DNA of 64,000 bases from Pedobacter cryoconitis (GTDB lineage Bacteria > Bacteroidota > Bacteroidia > Sphingobacteriales > Sphingobacteriaceae): assembly GCF_014200595.1 (NCBI RefSeq), contig NZ_JACHCG010000001.1:3100001-3164000 (forward strand), given 5' to 3'. Below are positions 1 through 8,925 of the stretch, one piece after another. The notes under the pieces were generated by a model, which ran no database searches, had not been told where the DNA came from, and saw only the letters and a list, made by a program, of their open reading frames with translations. Positions within the stretch are counted from its first letter, which is position 1. Each line of letters opens with the position of its first letter. A program made the position numbers and the translations under genes.

Positions 1-1
1 T

Positions 2-88
2 CAGGCGGCAAAATATCTGATTCGGTATGCCCTTAAACTAAGATACTCCAGGTCATCCAACCTGGAGTATCAACAAAACAAAACTTAG
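2..88 (+). CDS. possible 3' end of a gene cut by the window edge
   Basis: One forward frame is open from the left edge to a TAG stop and gives 28 residues rich in Leu, Tyr, Arg and Ser, which looks like an amphipathic C-terminal tail. No family can be named from so little. An alternative forward frame ends earlier at position 36. The call rests only on the open frame and plausible composition, so it may be non-coding. Confidence 0.2.
   Translation, partial: QAAKYLIRYALKLRYSRSSNLEYQQNKT
42..71. other. 11-bp perfect hairpin downstream of tRNA-Cys
   Basis: The arms gatactccagg and cctggagtatc pair perfectly around an 8-nt loop. The hairpin lies downstream of the leftward tRNA gene, so it could be its terminator, but only a weak T-rich stretch follows on the minus strand. 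It also lies inside the possible coding tail at the window edge. Confidence 0.45.
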
Positions 89-135
89 ATCTAACCAAAA
101 TCAAGTACCCTGCGCAATCTTTGAGATTGCAATTG

Positions 136-206
136 ACGTCATGGGCGGATTCGAACCGCCGTTAAGGGTTTTGCAGACCCACACCTCACCACTCGGCCAC
201 ATGACT
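136..206 (-). tRNA. tRNA-Cys (anticodon GCA)
   Basis: Read leftward, the segment folds as a tRNA: a D arm with GCC/GGT stem and a GTGGTGA-type loop, an anticodon loop CTGCAAA carrying GCA, and a T arm GGCGG-TTCGAAT-CCGCC. The acceptor stem pairs GTCATG with CATGAC. The discriminator position reads T, as expected for Cys tRNAs. The CCA end is not encoded. Two oddities are visible: the terminal acceptor position would be an A-G mismatch, and the outermost anticodon-stem pair is T-T. The exact 5' and 3' ends are my estimate. Confidence 0.9.
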
Positions 207-388
207 ATTTTTTTGGAGAAAAGCACTACTAAACTTCTTCTTTTCTCCTTTGTAAATCCTTACAAATCTTTCTTTCTGCTAGCAAATATAATAATGTCTA
301 CTTAAATAGTAGAATTTATTTTAAATATTTTTATTCTTTCTCATATTTTAAGCATTCAGCGGAAAGCCTTATCTTTATCAACTACACT
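207..388. other. intergenic region between tRNA-Cys and the SNF2 helicase gene
   Basis: No gene is seen. The stretch holds an inverted repeat GGAGAAAAG (215-223) with CTTTTCTCC (240-248), and a second one TTTGTAA (249-255) with TTACAAA (260-266). It must contain the promoters for the leftward tRNA and the rightward helicase. A TATCTTTA sequence at 370-377, one base off the Bacteroidota -7 consensus, is the best candidate for the helicase but lies very close to the start codon. Confidence 0.5.
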
Positions 389-3300
389 ATGGCCGACATC
401 CCCAACCTATTTGAAACCGCTAAAAACCCATCTGACACCTATATAATCACTGATTTTAAGCCTACTCTCTTCAATACCGTTTTTATCTTAAAACATAGTT
501 CCGCACAGGCCGATACTACAGCACCAAGTTATTTTAATCTCGTACCCCGGCACATTTCTATAGGTTACGCCTCTTTTTTCAATAATAGCAGTGCCATTAA
601 GTTCCCGCAAGTCAATGTCCGGCTTCATCAAAACGACTTAATTTTATCCTGCCGATGCCCTGCCATTAAAAACAGACTATGTGAACACCAGATGCAGGTA
701 CTCTTTAACCTGATAGAGCGACCAGAACTCCGTGTCTTTTTTGACCAGCAGCTCAGACATGAAAAAATAAGGACATTCGCCATTGCCTATGGCCTGGAGA
801 ATGAAAGCCCTGATGATTTGTTTACCCTTGAATACGCCAATAAGAAATTCGAGATTATTCCGGTGATCAAAGATCTGCTTCCCATCACAAAAGAGAATAA
901 TAACCTCCTCAAAGAGTTGCTCTTACCAAAACCCGGGCTTCCATTCTTAAAACATAACCCCATAGAAGAAGACACCAATAAGATTCTTGTTTTAAAACAG
1001 CACCGCTATTACTCCCATTTCCAGGCAGACTTACTGGAATGCACACTAACAGCGACCGGTAAAATAAAAAATCCATTGAAGCAATTGAATGCAATGGATT
1101 ACATATGGGCTACCGAGAATCCGGAAGAATTAAAATTCTATACGGCAATCTCCAAATTCCAGCAGAATTATGAAACTGCTCAGGCAGAGGCTGATATCAA
1201 TGGACTAAAAGCCCTCGTGAAAAACCCTCTTGAATTAGATGTCTTTTACCACGACCCTAAGATCTCCCCTAACCTGACTATCAGTTCCATCACTCCTGTC
1301 AATCTCAAAAGCCTTCAACTCGATATCCGTCTGGCTGTAAACCTGACCAATGGCTTCTATACGATCTCAGGTGAGTTGATTTTAGAAAATAAAGCTTACG
1401 ACCTTAAGTTGCTTAACATAAAATTCGGCTACTTTATCTTTTACAACGGCACCCTGTACCTCATCGATAACCCGGATTTCCTGAGAGTTGTGGACTTCTT
1501 TAGACAGAACAACAATCACCTGGTGATCCACGAATCAAAATATGCGGAATTCAAAGAAGATATACTTTCCAAACTGGAGAACAAAATCCATATCAATTAC
1601 TCTTACCTGAAACCCGCCACGCACGAACAATTAAAAGAAACCCACTTCGATCAGTCCACAGAAAAGATAATTTATCTCTCAGACTCCGAAAACTATGTTT
1701 TAATTACCCCCGTGATGAAATATGGGAATATTGAGGTTCCCGTCCTGTCCAGAAAGCAAATCCATGCCGCAGACCATGCCGGCAATATATTTACCGTAAC
1801 CCGTGACGAACAAGAAGAGCTTCAGTTTATCTCTTCCATGACCCGTCAGCATCCCCACTTTGAAGAGCAGCTCGACAAAGATTGCTTTTACCTGCATAAA
1901 AAACGTTTCCTCGACGAAGGATGGTTCCTTGCCGCCTTTGAAGAATGGCATCAGCAGAACATCACCATACTGGGCTTCAACCAACTTAAAGGCAACCACG
2001 TCAATCCTAACAAGGCAAAAATAACCATAGCCGTTAACAGTGGCCTCAACTGGTTTGACACCGCATTCGAAGTCGCGTTCGGCAACCAGAAAGTACCGCT
2101 CAAACACCTGCACAGATCAATCAGGAACAAAAGCAAATTTGTAAAACTCGGTGACGGCACGATGGGCCTGCTCCCTCAGGAATGGATTGACCGCCTGACC
2201 AAATACTTCAATGCCGGAGAGGTCGTAGACGAATCCATCCGTACCCCGAAAGTAAACTTCACTGAGATCACAGACCTTTACGAAGACGAGGTATTGTCGG
2301 CAGAAGTAAAGCTGGAATTAAGCGCCTATAAAGCAAAGATTGCAGACTTTAAGAACATCAAAAAAGTAGAAATTCCGGCTGCCCTGAATGCAACCCTTCG
2401 TGACTACCAGAAAGAGGGCCTGAACTGGCTGAACTTCCTCGATGAATTTAACTTCGGCGGCTGTCTGGCAGATGATATGGGTTTGGGGAAAACCATTCAG
2501 ATCATTGCATTTATACTATCCCAGCGCAACAAAGGCCACCAAAACACGAACCTTATTGTCGTACCCACCACCCTGATCTTTAACTGGCAGGCAGAAATAG
2601 CGAAATTTGCCCCCGACCTTAAAATACATACCATTTACGGTGCAGACCGGATAAAAGACTACGAAGACTTCAGCAATTACGAAATCATTCTGACCTCTTA
2701 TGGCACCCTTCTTTATGATATAAGCTGGCTAAAAAACTACTACTTTAATTACATCTTCCTGGATGAATCCCAGACCATAAAAAACCCCGATTCCTTGCGT
2801 TACAGCGCAGTCCGTTTACTTCAATCCAGAAATAAGATTGCCATAACCGGTACCCCGATCGAGAATAATACCTTTGACCTTTACGGACAATTGTCCTTTG
2901 CCTGTCCCGGACTGCTCGGCAGTAAACAATACTTCAGGGATCATTACTCCTCCCCGATTGATAAATTCAAAGATACCCGTGCAGCTACCAACCTGAAGAA
3001 AAAAGTGAGTCCCTTTATCCTGCGCAGAACAAAAAAAGAAGTCGCCTCAGAACTCCCGGACAAAACCGAGATGGTGATCTACTGTGAAATGGGAACCACT
3101 CAAAAAAATGCCTACGATGCCTGCAAAAACGAGTACAAGAAATTCCTGCTATCCGAAAAAGACGATCACGCAGAAAAACACACCCTACATATCCTCAAAG
3201 GCTTAACCCAGCTCAGACAGATCTGTAACTCACCTGCCCTGCTCAAAGACAATCTCCTTCACGGTGCTACCTCTTCTAAAATCACGACGCTGATGGAAGA

Positions 3301-3775
3301 AATAGACAGTCACTCCCCCCAGCATAAAATCCTGGTATTCTCACAATTCGTGACGATGCTTGACCTGATCAAAAAAGAACTGGAACACAAGGAAATCCCT
3401 TTTGAATACCTCAGCGGAAAAACGACAAACAGAGAAAAGAAAGTAGAAAACTTCCAGCAGAATGACAACATACGTGTTTTCCTCATTAGTCTGAAAGCAG
3501 GTGGAACCGGCCTTAACCTTACCCAGGCAGACTACGTATACCTCGTAGACCCCTGGTGGAACCCAGCCGTAGAAAACCAGGCCATAGACCGCTGTTACCG
3601 GATCGGTCAGAAAAAAAACGTAGTGGCTATCAGATTAATCTGTCCAGACACCATTGAAGAAAAGATTATGAAACTTCAGGAAACAAAAAAGGAACTCGTT
3701 AACGACATCATACAAACCGATACCACCCTATTAAAGTCACTATCAAAAGCTGACCTTATCGAACTATTCAGCTAA
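389..3775 (+). CDS. SWIM zinc-finger SNF2-family helicase/ATPase
   Basis: A 1128-residue Swi2/Snf2 (superfamily 2) ATPase, expected to translocate on duplex DNA and remodel protein-DNA complexes; bacterial members are often called HepA/RapA-like. An N-terminal SWIM-type zinc finger is visible as Cys88-x-Cys90 and Cys98-x-His100. The C-terminal half carries the two-lobed motor: motif I DDMGLGKT near residues 695-702, motif II DESQ near 792-795 (DEAH variant), a TGTPIENN motif III region, and motifs V/VI ending in AIDRCYRIGQ. The long middle region (about 150-640) is unassigned. It stands alone, with a tRNA upstream and a repeat array downstream. Its specific cellular role is unknown. Confidence 0.93.
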   Translation: MADIPNLFETAKNPSDTYIITDFKPTLFNTVFILKHSSAQADTTAPSYFNLVPRHISIGYASFFNNSSAIKFPQVNVRLHQNDLILSCRCPAIKNRLCEHQMQVLFNLIERPELRVFFDQQLRHEKIRTFAIAYGLENESPDDLFTLEYANKKFEIIPVIKDLLPITKENNNLLKELLLPKPGLPFLKHNPIEEDTNKILVLKQHRYYSHFQADLLECTLTATGKIKNPLKQLNAMDYIWATENPEELKFYTAISKFQQNYETAQAEADINGLKALVKNPLELDVFYHDPKISPNLTISSITPVNLKSLQLDIRLAVNLTNGFYTISGELILENKAYDLKLLNIKFGYFIFYNGTLYLIDNPDFLRVVDFFRQNNNHLVIHESKYAEFKEDILSKLENKIHINYSYLKPATHEQLKETHFDQSTEKIIYLSDSENYVLITPVMKYGNIEVPVLSRKQIHAADHAGNIFTVTRDEQEELQFISSMTRQHPHFEEQLDKDCFYLHKKRFLDEGWFLAAFEEWHQQNITILGFNQLKGNHVNPNKAKITIAVNSGLNWFDTAFEVAFGNQKVPLKHLHRSIRNKSKFVKLGDGTMGLLPQEWIDRLTKYFNAGEVVDESIRTPKVNFTEITDLYEDEVLSAEVKLELSAYKAKIADFKNIKKVEIPAALNATLRDYQKEGLNWLNFLDEFNFGGCLADDMGLGKTIQIIAFILSQRNKGHQNTNLIVVPTTLIFNWQAEIAKFAPDLKIHTIYGADRIKDYEDFSNYEIILTSYGTLLYDISWLKNYYFNYIFLDESQTIKNPDSLRYSAVRLLQSRNKIAITGTPIENNTFDLYGQLSFACPGLLGSKQYFRDHYSSPIDKFKDTRAATNLKKKVSPFILRRTKKEVASELPDKTEMVIYCEMGTTQKNAYDACKNEYKKFLLSEKDDHAEKHTLHILKGLTQLRQICNSPALLKDNLLHGATSSKITTLMEEIDSHSPQHKILVFSQFVTMLDLIKKELEHKEIPFEYLSGKTTNREKKVENFQQNDNIRVFLISLKAGGTGLNLTQADYVYLVDPWWNPAVENQAIDRCYRIGQKKNVVAIRLICPDTIEEKIMKLQETKKELVNDIIQTDTTLLKSLSKADLIELFS

Positions 3776-3840
3776 TCCCAGTAATCCTGAAAGCTATCCA
3801 GAGGGTACCTAACATCTGATTTTCCAACAAGCAATCCTAA

Positions 3841-4032
3841 TAACAATCCAACTAGTAAACCAGTAACAATCCAACAAGTAAACCAATAACAATCCAACAA
3901 GTAAACCAATAACAATCCAACAAGTAAACCAATAACAATCCAACAAGTAAACCAGTAACAATCCAACAAGTAAACCAGTAACAATCCAACAAGTAAACCA
4001 GTAACAATCCAACAAATAAACCAGTAACAATC
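3841..4032. repeat. 23-bp tandem repeat, eight full copies plus a partial ninth
   Basis: Eight head-to-tail 23-bp units start at 3841, 3864, 3887, 3910, 3933, 3956, 3979 and 4002, with a partial copy from 4025. Units begin taacaatccaac and vary only at the last base (A or G) plus single changes in the first and eighth copies. A degenerate trace precedes the array near 3824-3840. It lies between the stop of the SNF2 gene and the convergent unknown gene. Because the period is not a multiple of three and the unit has no stop codon in the reverse frames, long leftward open frames appear there; I consider them artefacts. Confidence 0.97.
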
Positions 4033-4053
4033 AAATCGCTAGTTTAGAGAAAT

Positions 4054-4131
4054 AAAAAAACCATATATATGTTTTCCAGACCTAATTCCCGTTCGGGGAA
4101 TTCCAGTCGGAAAACACATATATGGTTTTTT
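4054..4131. terminator. large bidirectional terminator hairpin
   Basis: An outer stem pairs A-run plus ccatatatatgttttcc (4054-4077) with ggaaaacacatatatgg plus T-run (4109-4131), with one A-C mismatch. An inner stem pairs AATTCCC (4084-4090) with GGGAATT (4096-4102). T-runs on both strands and the position between convergent genes fit termination from both sides. Confidence 0.85.
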
Positions 4132-4154
4132 ATATTTCCCTTTTACAGAACCCT

Positions 4155-4835
4155 TTACACAGCAGTAAACTTGTAAGTCAACCCCTTTTCCCCTTCACTG
4201 GAAAACGCCAACCCATACTCCCCCCCATCCTCACTCACATAAACCTTTCCCTCTGCAAAACCTGGCAACCCCTTCTTACTAACCTGTTCAAAATAACTCT
4301 GAAAATCCTGCTTCAGCCCCTCCTCACCCTTCGGCCCACTCGCAAGCGTCTGTTCCGGAAGCGAAGACGACCTCATCTTGTCCAACCCTAACATCATAAT
4401 ATCAAAATACCACGAATCCGTCAACTTCATAGCCTCAATAGCTAACCCATCCACGAACCCCAGTAAATTATGCCTGAAACTCGTTCCCTCATCCATAAAA
4501 AACCTTAACCCCGTAGACTTCGTCCATTCCGCACGCTCCCCCACATCCCCATTACCACTCACCCCGTAAAAAGCTACCAAATACTCCAGCGAACCCGTTA
4601 CAATCTTCTCCTCATGATTTATATTTTCATCCAGCACCTGCTGAGAAACACTGCTCATTAACCTGTCAAAATACGTAGAATCCCCGGTAAAGCTCATTCC
4701 GGAAATCTTTACCCCCGGTAAACCACCACAACCCCTGCGGGCAAGGATTCCACTCTTATAAATTTTTATGTTCAGTGCCTCTTCCGTTCCCGACTTCACT
4801 GTGATTAACACCTGTTCAACTTCAGACTTATTCAT
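4155..4835 (-). CDS. hypothetical protein (226 aa)
   Basis: An open reading frame of 226 residues without a family I recognise. It has no signal peptide and no membrane segment, so a cytoplasmic protein is likely. The N-terminal 30 residues alternate hydrophobic and polar positions (EQVLITVKSG), and a Gly-rich turn RRGCGGLPG follows near residues 34-42. The C-terminal end again looks like beta strands. Its coding strand uses many G-rich codons, unlike its neighbours. The leftward stop lies just beyond the shared terminator, and the gene is 55 bp downstream of the DUF4249 gene on the same strand, so it may be co-transcribed with it. Confidence 0.7.
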   Translation of the reverse strand: MNKSEVEQVLITVKSGTEEALNIKIYKSGILARRGCGGLPGVKISGMSFTGDSTYFDRLMSSVSQQVLDENINHEEKIVTGSLEYLVAFYGVSGNGDVGERAEWTKSTGLRFFMDEGTSFRHNLLGFVDGLAIEAMKLTDSWYFDIMMLGLDKMRSSSLPEQTLASGPKGEEGLKQDFQSYFEQVSKKGLPGFAEGKVYVSEDGGEYGLAFSSEGEKGLTYKFTAV

Positions 4836-4890
4836 TTTTAATAAATTATAACAACAAAAACAGGCAAACTGCCCAGCCGCAAAATTACAA

Positions 4891-5703
4891 TTAAAATTTA
4901 GCTATAGCACTTATATTTGTAGACTGACAAGCATTAAACACCCCCAAAGCACCACCAGAAATATTACTCAGCGGATTCGCAGGATTATCCGTTTCCTGAC
5001 CAATAGTTGCATTTAAAGTCCTGTAATAATCATAAGTCCCCTTATCAATACACTGCAACTCCACCCGCATTAAATCACCATTATTAATCAAAGGATTACC
5101 AAACTTCTTATCCGTCTCATAATAAAGCTCGTTATCGAAAGTCCTGCCATCGGTTGCATCATCATTGCGTACAAAAGAACCCTTTACCAAAACACTATTT
5201 ACCCACTGTCTGATTCTGTAATAATTTCCCTTGCCCACCGGATCAGTGAACACAGGCACCATAAAAATCTTATCATTATCCAGCTCAAAATGCTTCGCAT
5301 AAAGCTTATCCACCTTAACCGCCTTTAAAGGAATCGTAGAAGTCGCTACATAAGTCTTGCCACTCAACTTTACAGTCATCTGGTAAGTATGGCCCGCTAC
5401 CCCCTGCAACGCACCTGTTGCATAAACACCAGCACTCTTATTCGTTAACGTTTCAGTAATTCCGGCAGTTACATCCTTAATCTCAACTACTGCATCATTG
5501 CGGCCTACAAAATTATTATCACCACTAAAATCTTTCGTCTCCGAAACACTCACCTGGTAAGGTCCCGCATTGGCAGTAACCTCACCCTCAATTACGATTT
5601 GAATGGCCGAACCATCCAGTTTTACATCAATCACTTTTTCACAAGCACTGAAAATAAACGGTAATATCAATAAACAGAAAACACTAATATTGCGTCTCAT
5701 CAT
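4891..5703 (-). CDS. DUF4249-family outer-membrane lipoprotein
   Basis: About 271 residues. The N-terminus is a lipoprotein signal: positive start, hydrophobic core and the lipobox FSACEK with Cys near residue 21. The mature part resembles the DUF4249 family, beta-rich lipoproteins that accompany TonB receptors in Bacteroidota and are thought to work at the outer-membrane surface. I chose the ATG at 5703 (Met-Met-Arg-Arg) because it gives the signal peptide and follows the receptor stop codon by a single base. The longer upstream extension runs antisense-like through the receptor gene and lacks a signal. Together with the receptor it forms a two-gene uptake unit of unknown substrate. Confidence 0.85.
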   Translation of the reverse strand: MMRRNISVFCLLILPFIFSACEKVIDVKLDGSAIQIVIEGEVTANAGPYQVSVSETKDFSGDNNFVGRNDAVVEIKDVTAGITETLTNKSAGVYATGALQGVAGHTYQMTVKLSGKTYVATSTIPLKAVKVDKLYAKHFELDNDKIFMVPVFTDPVGKGNYYRIRQWVNSVLVKGSFVRNDDATDGRTFDNELYYETDKKFGNPLINNGDLMRVELQCIDKGTYDYYRTLNATIGQETDNPANPLSNISGGALGVFNACQSTNISAIAKF

Positions 5704-5704
5704 T

Positions 5705-8029
5705 TTAAAATTTAAAGTTGTAAGAAAAAGAAGGAACGAACCTGAACAAAGAAGTCTGTACAGCCTGTGTACGGGAACGATCATCAGGATTATCGCGGAA
5801 AGTAATCGCATAAGCATTCTCACGCCCATAAGCATTATACAACCCAAAAGCCAGCTCAGAAGAAAAATTCTTACGCTCCTTTAATTTGCACGTCGCGCTC
5901 AGATCCAACCGGTGATAAGCAGGCATACGGTAAGCATTACGCTGCGTATACAAGAAAACCACCTGGTTATCCGAATAATACTTACCACTCGGGAAAGAAA
6001 CCGCGTTGCCCGTATAATAAACAAAAGTTGCCGAAAGCGACCACTTCTTATTCACCTCATACATTCCAACAACTGAAAGATCATGCGTTCTATCCTGTCT
6101 GGCAGCATACCAATCCCCATTATTAATCCCGTCGATCATTTTTTCAGAACGCGATAAAGTATAACCAATCCAGCCCGTCAAACGACCTGTTTTTTTACGT
6201 AACAACAACTCAATCCCATAAGCCCTGCCCTTACCAAATAAAAGCTGAGGCTCAATCGGATCATTACTTCTGATGTTTGCCCCATCCCTGTAATCCACCT
6301 GGTTGTTCATCACCTTATAATACGTTTCCGCACTGAACTCAAAAACGTTATCCTTCAGATTACGAAAATAACCCAGCGAAACCTGGTCAGAAGTCTCCGG
6401 TTTGATGATATTATTGGTAGCTACCCATTTATCTGTTGGACTGCTCGTTGCAGAATTCGACAACTGGTGAATAGACTGTGTATTTCTACCATAAGCAGCC
6501 TTCAAAGAAGAAACTGTATTCAGCTGATAAGCCGCAGAAAATCTCGGCTCTAAATTCAGGTAAGTCTTTACAATTTTTCCCTTATCATAATGAAGCGTAT
6601 CCGCAATCGCACCAGCATCATTCAGCGTATAAAAATTATTATCACCACCTAAAACAGAGAAAGCACTCACGCGTACCCCATATTCAACTTTCAAACGATC
6701 AGAAGCCTTCCACTCATTACTTACATAAGCCGCATTTTCCCAACTATGCGTATAAGCCTGGCTCTGCAAAGTAAAATCGCCACTATACTCACCTGGTTTA
6801 ATCGTATGATAAATAGAATTCACCCCAAACTTCCACGTATTATTCGTATTCGGATAGAAACTGAATTCCTCTTTTAAATTCCAATCCTTGATCTGAGAAG
6901 TGATCCTTCCATTAAACGAAGAAGAATTTGTCAAATCAATATTATAACGGTAATCACTATAAATTAATGAGGTATTAGAGAATAACTTAGGACTGAACTG
7001 ATGATTCCACCTTAAAGTAGCCGTTTTATTTCCCCAATCCAGGCCGAATAACCCACCAAGACCTAACTTATCCTGTCCAAGATAGCCAGATAAGAAAACC
7101 TTATCATGTTCCCCAAACTGGTAATTAGCCTTCAAATTTAAATCATAAAAGTACAAAGCACTCTTTTTGATTACCGTGTCACTGCTCGCTTTTAAAAAAG
7201 CATCCACATAAGTACGTCTGGCACTGATTAAAAAAGAACCCTTATTCTTTACAATAGGCCCTTCAACCGTTAACCTCGAAGCAATGATCCCAATTCCACC
7301 ATTCACACTCAACTTCTGGTTATTCCCCTCATTCATCTTCACGTCCATCACCGAAGACAAACGTCCACCATACTGTGCAGGCGTATTTCCCTTATACAAG
7401 GTCACATCCTTAATCGCATCCGAATTGAACGTAGAAAAGAAACCCAGTAAATGCGAAGGATTATAAACGATAGCCTCATCCAGTAAAATCAGGTTCTGAT
7501 CCGCAGCACCACCCCTAACGAAGAAGCCACTGTTTCCCTCTCCCGCCGACTTTACACCCGGTAAAAGCTGTACCACTTTGATCAGATCCCGTTCTCCAAA
7601 AAGAACAGGAACCCTGTCAATCTCTTTCATGCTCAGTTTTTCAACCCCCATTTTTGCAGACTTCACACGCTCATCCTTGGGCGCTGCTGAGATCACCACC
7701 TCAGAAAGATTGTTATCCTGAGGAACCAAAGAAATTTTAAGCTGTATATTTTTATCCAGATTGATTGTTCTGGTATCAATGATATAACCCACAGAACCAA
7801 TCAGTAATTTATAAAGCCCGCTTTGCGTGGTCAGGGAGAAAAACCCATATTCATTGGAAGTTGTGGAGACATTAGAGACTCCCTCCACTCTGATTGTCGT
7901 GCCAATTAATTGTTCACCCGTCTGGGCGTCTTTCACATAACCGCTAATGGTATGTTTCGTTTGCGCGCTGATCTTAAAAGTAGTTAGAAAAATCAGCAAA
8001 GGTATAAGGTACAGTGCTTTTATAGTCAT
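5705..8029 (-). CDS. TonB-dependent outer-membrane receptor with carboxypeptidase-regulatory-like domain
   Basis: A 774-residue TonB-dependent transporter. It has a signal peptide ending at KISAQ, an N-terminal CarboxypepD_reg-like beta domain (about residues 27-105), a plug domain (about 130-230, with FFVRGGAADQNLILLDE), and a long beta-barrel ending in an aromatic residue (SYNFKF). It would import a ligand across the outer membrane using TonB-ExbBD energy. There is no STN domain, so signalling through FecR is not expected. The paired downstream DUF4249 lipoprotein gene starts one base after its stop. The substrate cannot be read from the sequence. Confidence 0.93.
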   Translation of the reverse strand: MTIKALYLIPLLIFLTTFKISAQTKHTISGYVKDAQTGEQLIGTTIRVEGVSNVSTTSNEYGFFSLTTQSGLYKLLIGSVGYIIDTRTINLDKNIQLKISLVPQDNNLSEVVISAAPKDERVKSAKMGVEKLSMKEIDRVPVLFGERDLIKVVQLLPGVKSAGEGNSGFFVRGGAADQNLILLDEAIVYNPSHLLGFFSTFNSDAIKDVTLYKGNTPAQYGGRLSSVMDVKMNEGNNQKLSVNGGIGIIASRLTVEGPIVKNKGSFLISARRTYVDAFLKASSDTVIKKSALYFYDLNLKANYQFGEHDKVFLSGYLGQDKLGLGGLFGLDWGNKTATLRWNHQFSPKLFSNTSLIYSDYRYNIDLTNSSSFNGRITSQIKDWNLKEEFSFYPNTNNTWKFGVNSIYHTIKPGEYSGDFTLQSQAYTHSWENAAYVSNEWKASDRLKVEYGVRVSAFSVLGGDNNFYTLNDAGAIADTLHYDKGKIVKTYLNLEPRFSAAYQLNTVSSLKAAYGRNTQSIHQLSNSATSSPTDKWVATNNIIKPETSDQVSLGYFRNLKDNVFEFSAETYYKVMNNQVDYRDGANIRSNDPIEPQLLFGKGRAYGIELLLRKKTGRLTGWIGYTLSRSEKMIDGINNGDWYAARQDRTHDLSVVGMYEVNKKWSLSATFVYYTGNAVSFPSGKYYSDNQVVFLYTQRNAYRMPAYHRLDLSATCKLKERKNFSSELAFGLYNAYGRENAYAITFRDNPDDRSRTQAVQTSLFRFVPSFSYNFKF

Positions 8030-8131
8030 TTAATTTAAACGGTTTCTGGAAATATGCGCTAAACTAAATAAAATTGCACGCAGAATTTGTTAAATCCGCA
8101 AATAAATATTTCTTAACTGTTAAATAAGCCC

Positions 8132-8914
8132 TTAAACCGTTGTGAACTCGAGCACCGCAACATCAGCCAGAATGATCTGATCCCCTGTTTTCAAAATATA
8201 TCCAACTTGCGTTGAATTTAACTTATGTGTAGTTTCATCTTTCGCTGTTCTTATCTTAGTTTTATTTCCCGGAGGCACTCCACCTTCATCAGCATATAAC
8301 TTAAAACAAGCCTGCTGCTCGTCCCATTCCAGATGTGCATGCCGCCTGCTGATATATTTATTACTTTCCTGAGCTTCTGCCGGAAAAGCGATTGTATTCA
8401 ACCTTAAACTCCCATCGCTTCCCTGTACACTGCTTTCCCTGCCAATATTAATCCGTCCCTTTCCAGCCTCAATCACATAAATTCCCTGTTCAGCCCGACC
8501 GGTGATCACCTTTAAACTTGCAGTTAAGCTAGTTTCGCTAACCATAACAGGCGAACCAGAACTTTTCAGTATTAACCCCACCTTAAGCTGTGCACGCTGA
8601 ATCACACCTTCTGGAAACTCAGTTACATAATGTACGACTAACTTCCACCCTTCAGGAAGATCCAAAGCAAAATTATCAGCAATACGCTGTACTTCTTCCT
8701 GAAACTTTTCCGGTGCAGCACTATATAAAGCAGTCTCATAGTTGAACAACTCTTCCGCTCTCACCCTTACAAAAAGCTCCAGCGCTTTTAAATACTTTCC
8801 CTCTCCACCATCCAGTTGCTGCAACTCTTCTTTAATAAACTGCAAAATCTCATCCCTTAAACCCTTGGCATCTAAAGGTGCATCGCCCTTATTCTTCTTG
8901 AAAAAATCAAACAT
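8132..8914 (-). CDS. FHA-domain protein
   Basis: A 260-residue cytoplasmic protein with an FHA phosphothreonine-binding domain at its C-terminus: INIGRESS near residue 160 and the ISRRHAHLEW stretch (Gly-Arg and Ser-x-x-His FHA signatures). The N-terminal 130 residues are a separate alpha/beta domain whose style (helix, then strands with VVHYVTEFPEG) recalls the DUF3662-type domain of actinobacterial FhaA; this resemblance is by eye. It is the last gene of the kinase/phosphatase/SEDS-PBP operon, 11 bp after the fusion gene. The likely job is to read phosphothreonine marks set by the kinase and connect them to wall synthesis. Confidence 0.9.
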   Translation of the reverse strand: MFDFFKKNKGDAPLDAKGLRDEILQFIKEELQQLDGGEGKYLKALELFVRVRAEELFNYETALYSAAPEKFQEEVQRIADNFALDLPEGWKLVVHYVTEFPEGVIQRAQLKVGLILKSSGSPVMVSETSLTASLKVITGRAEQGIYVIEAGKGRINIGRESSVQGSDGSLRLNTIAFPAEAQESNKYISRRHAHLEWDEQQACFKLYADEGGVPPGNKTKIRTAKDETTHKLNSTQVGYILKTGDQIILADVAVLEFTTV

Positions 8915-8925
8915 CCTTAACTCAA

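Noticed and set aside
3841..4032. CRISPR array
   Set aside because: The repeats are directly adjacent with no spacers, and no cas gene is near.
3772..4034. Three overlapping leftward open frames with hydrophobic 23-residue repeats
   Set aside because: They come from a 23-bp repeat with no stop in the reverse frames. Three phases give the same periodic peptide, there is no start context, and the plus-strand SNF2 gene and terminator explain the region.
5704..5847. Longer DUF4249 N-terminus
   Set aside because: The extension overlaps the TonB receptor gene's 3' end and lacks family similarity; the lipoprotein signal begins at 5703.
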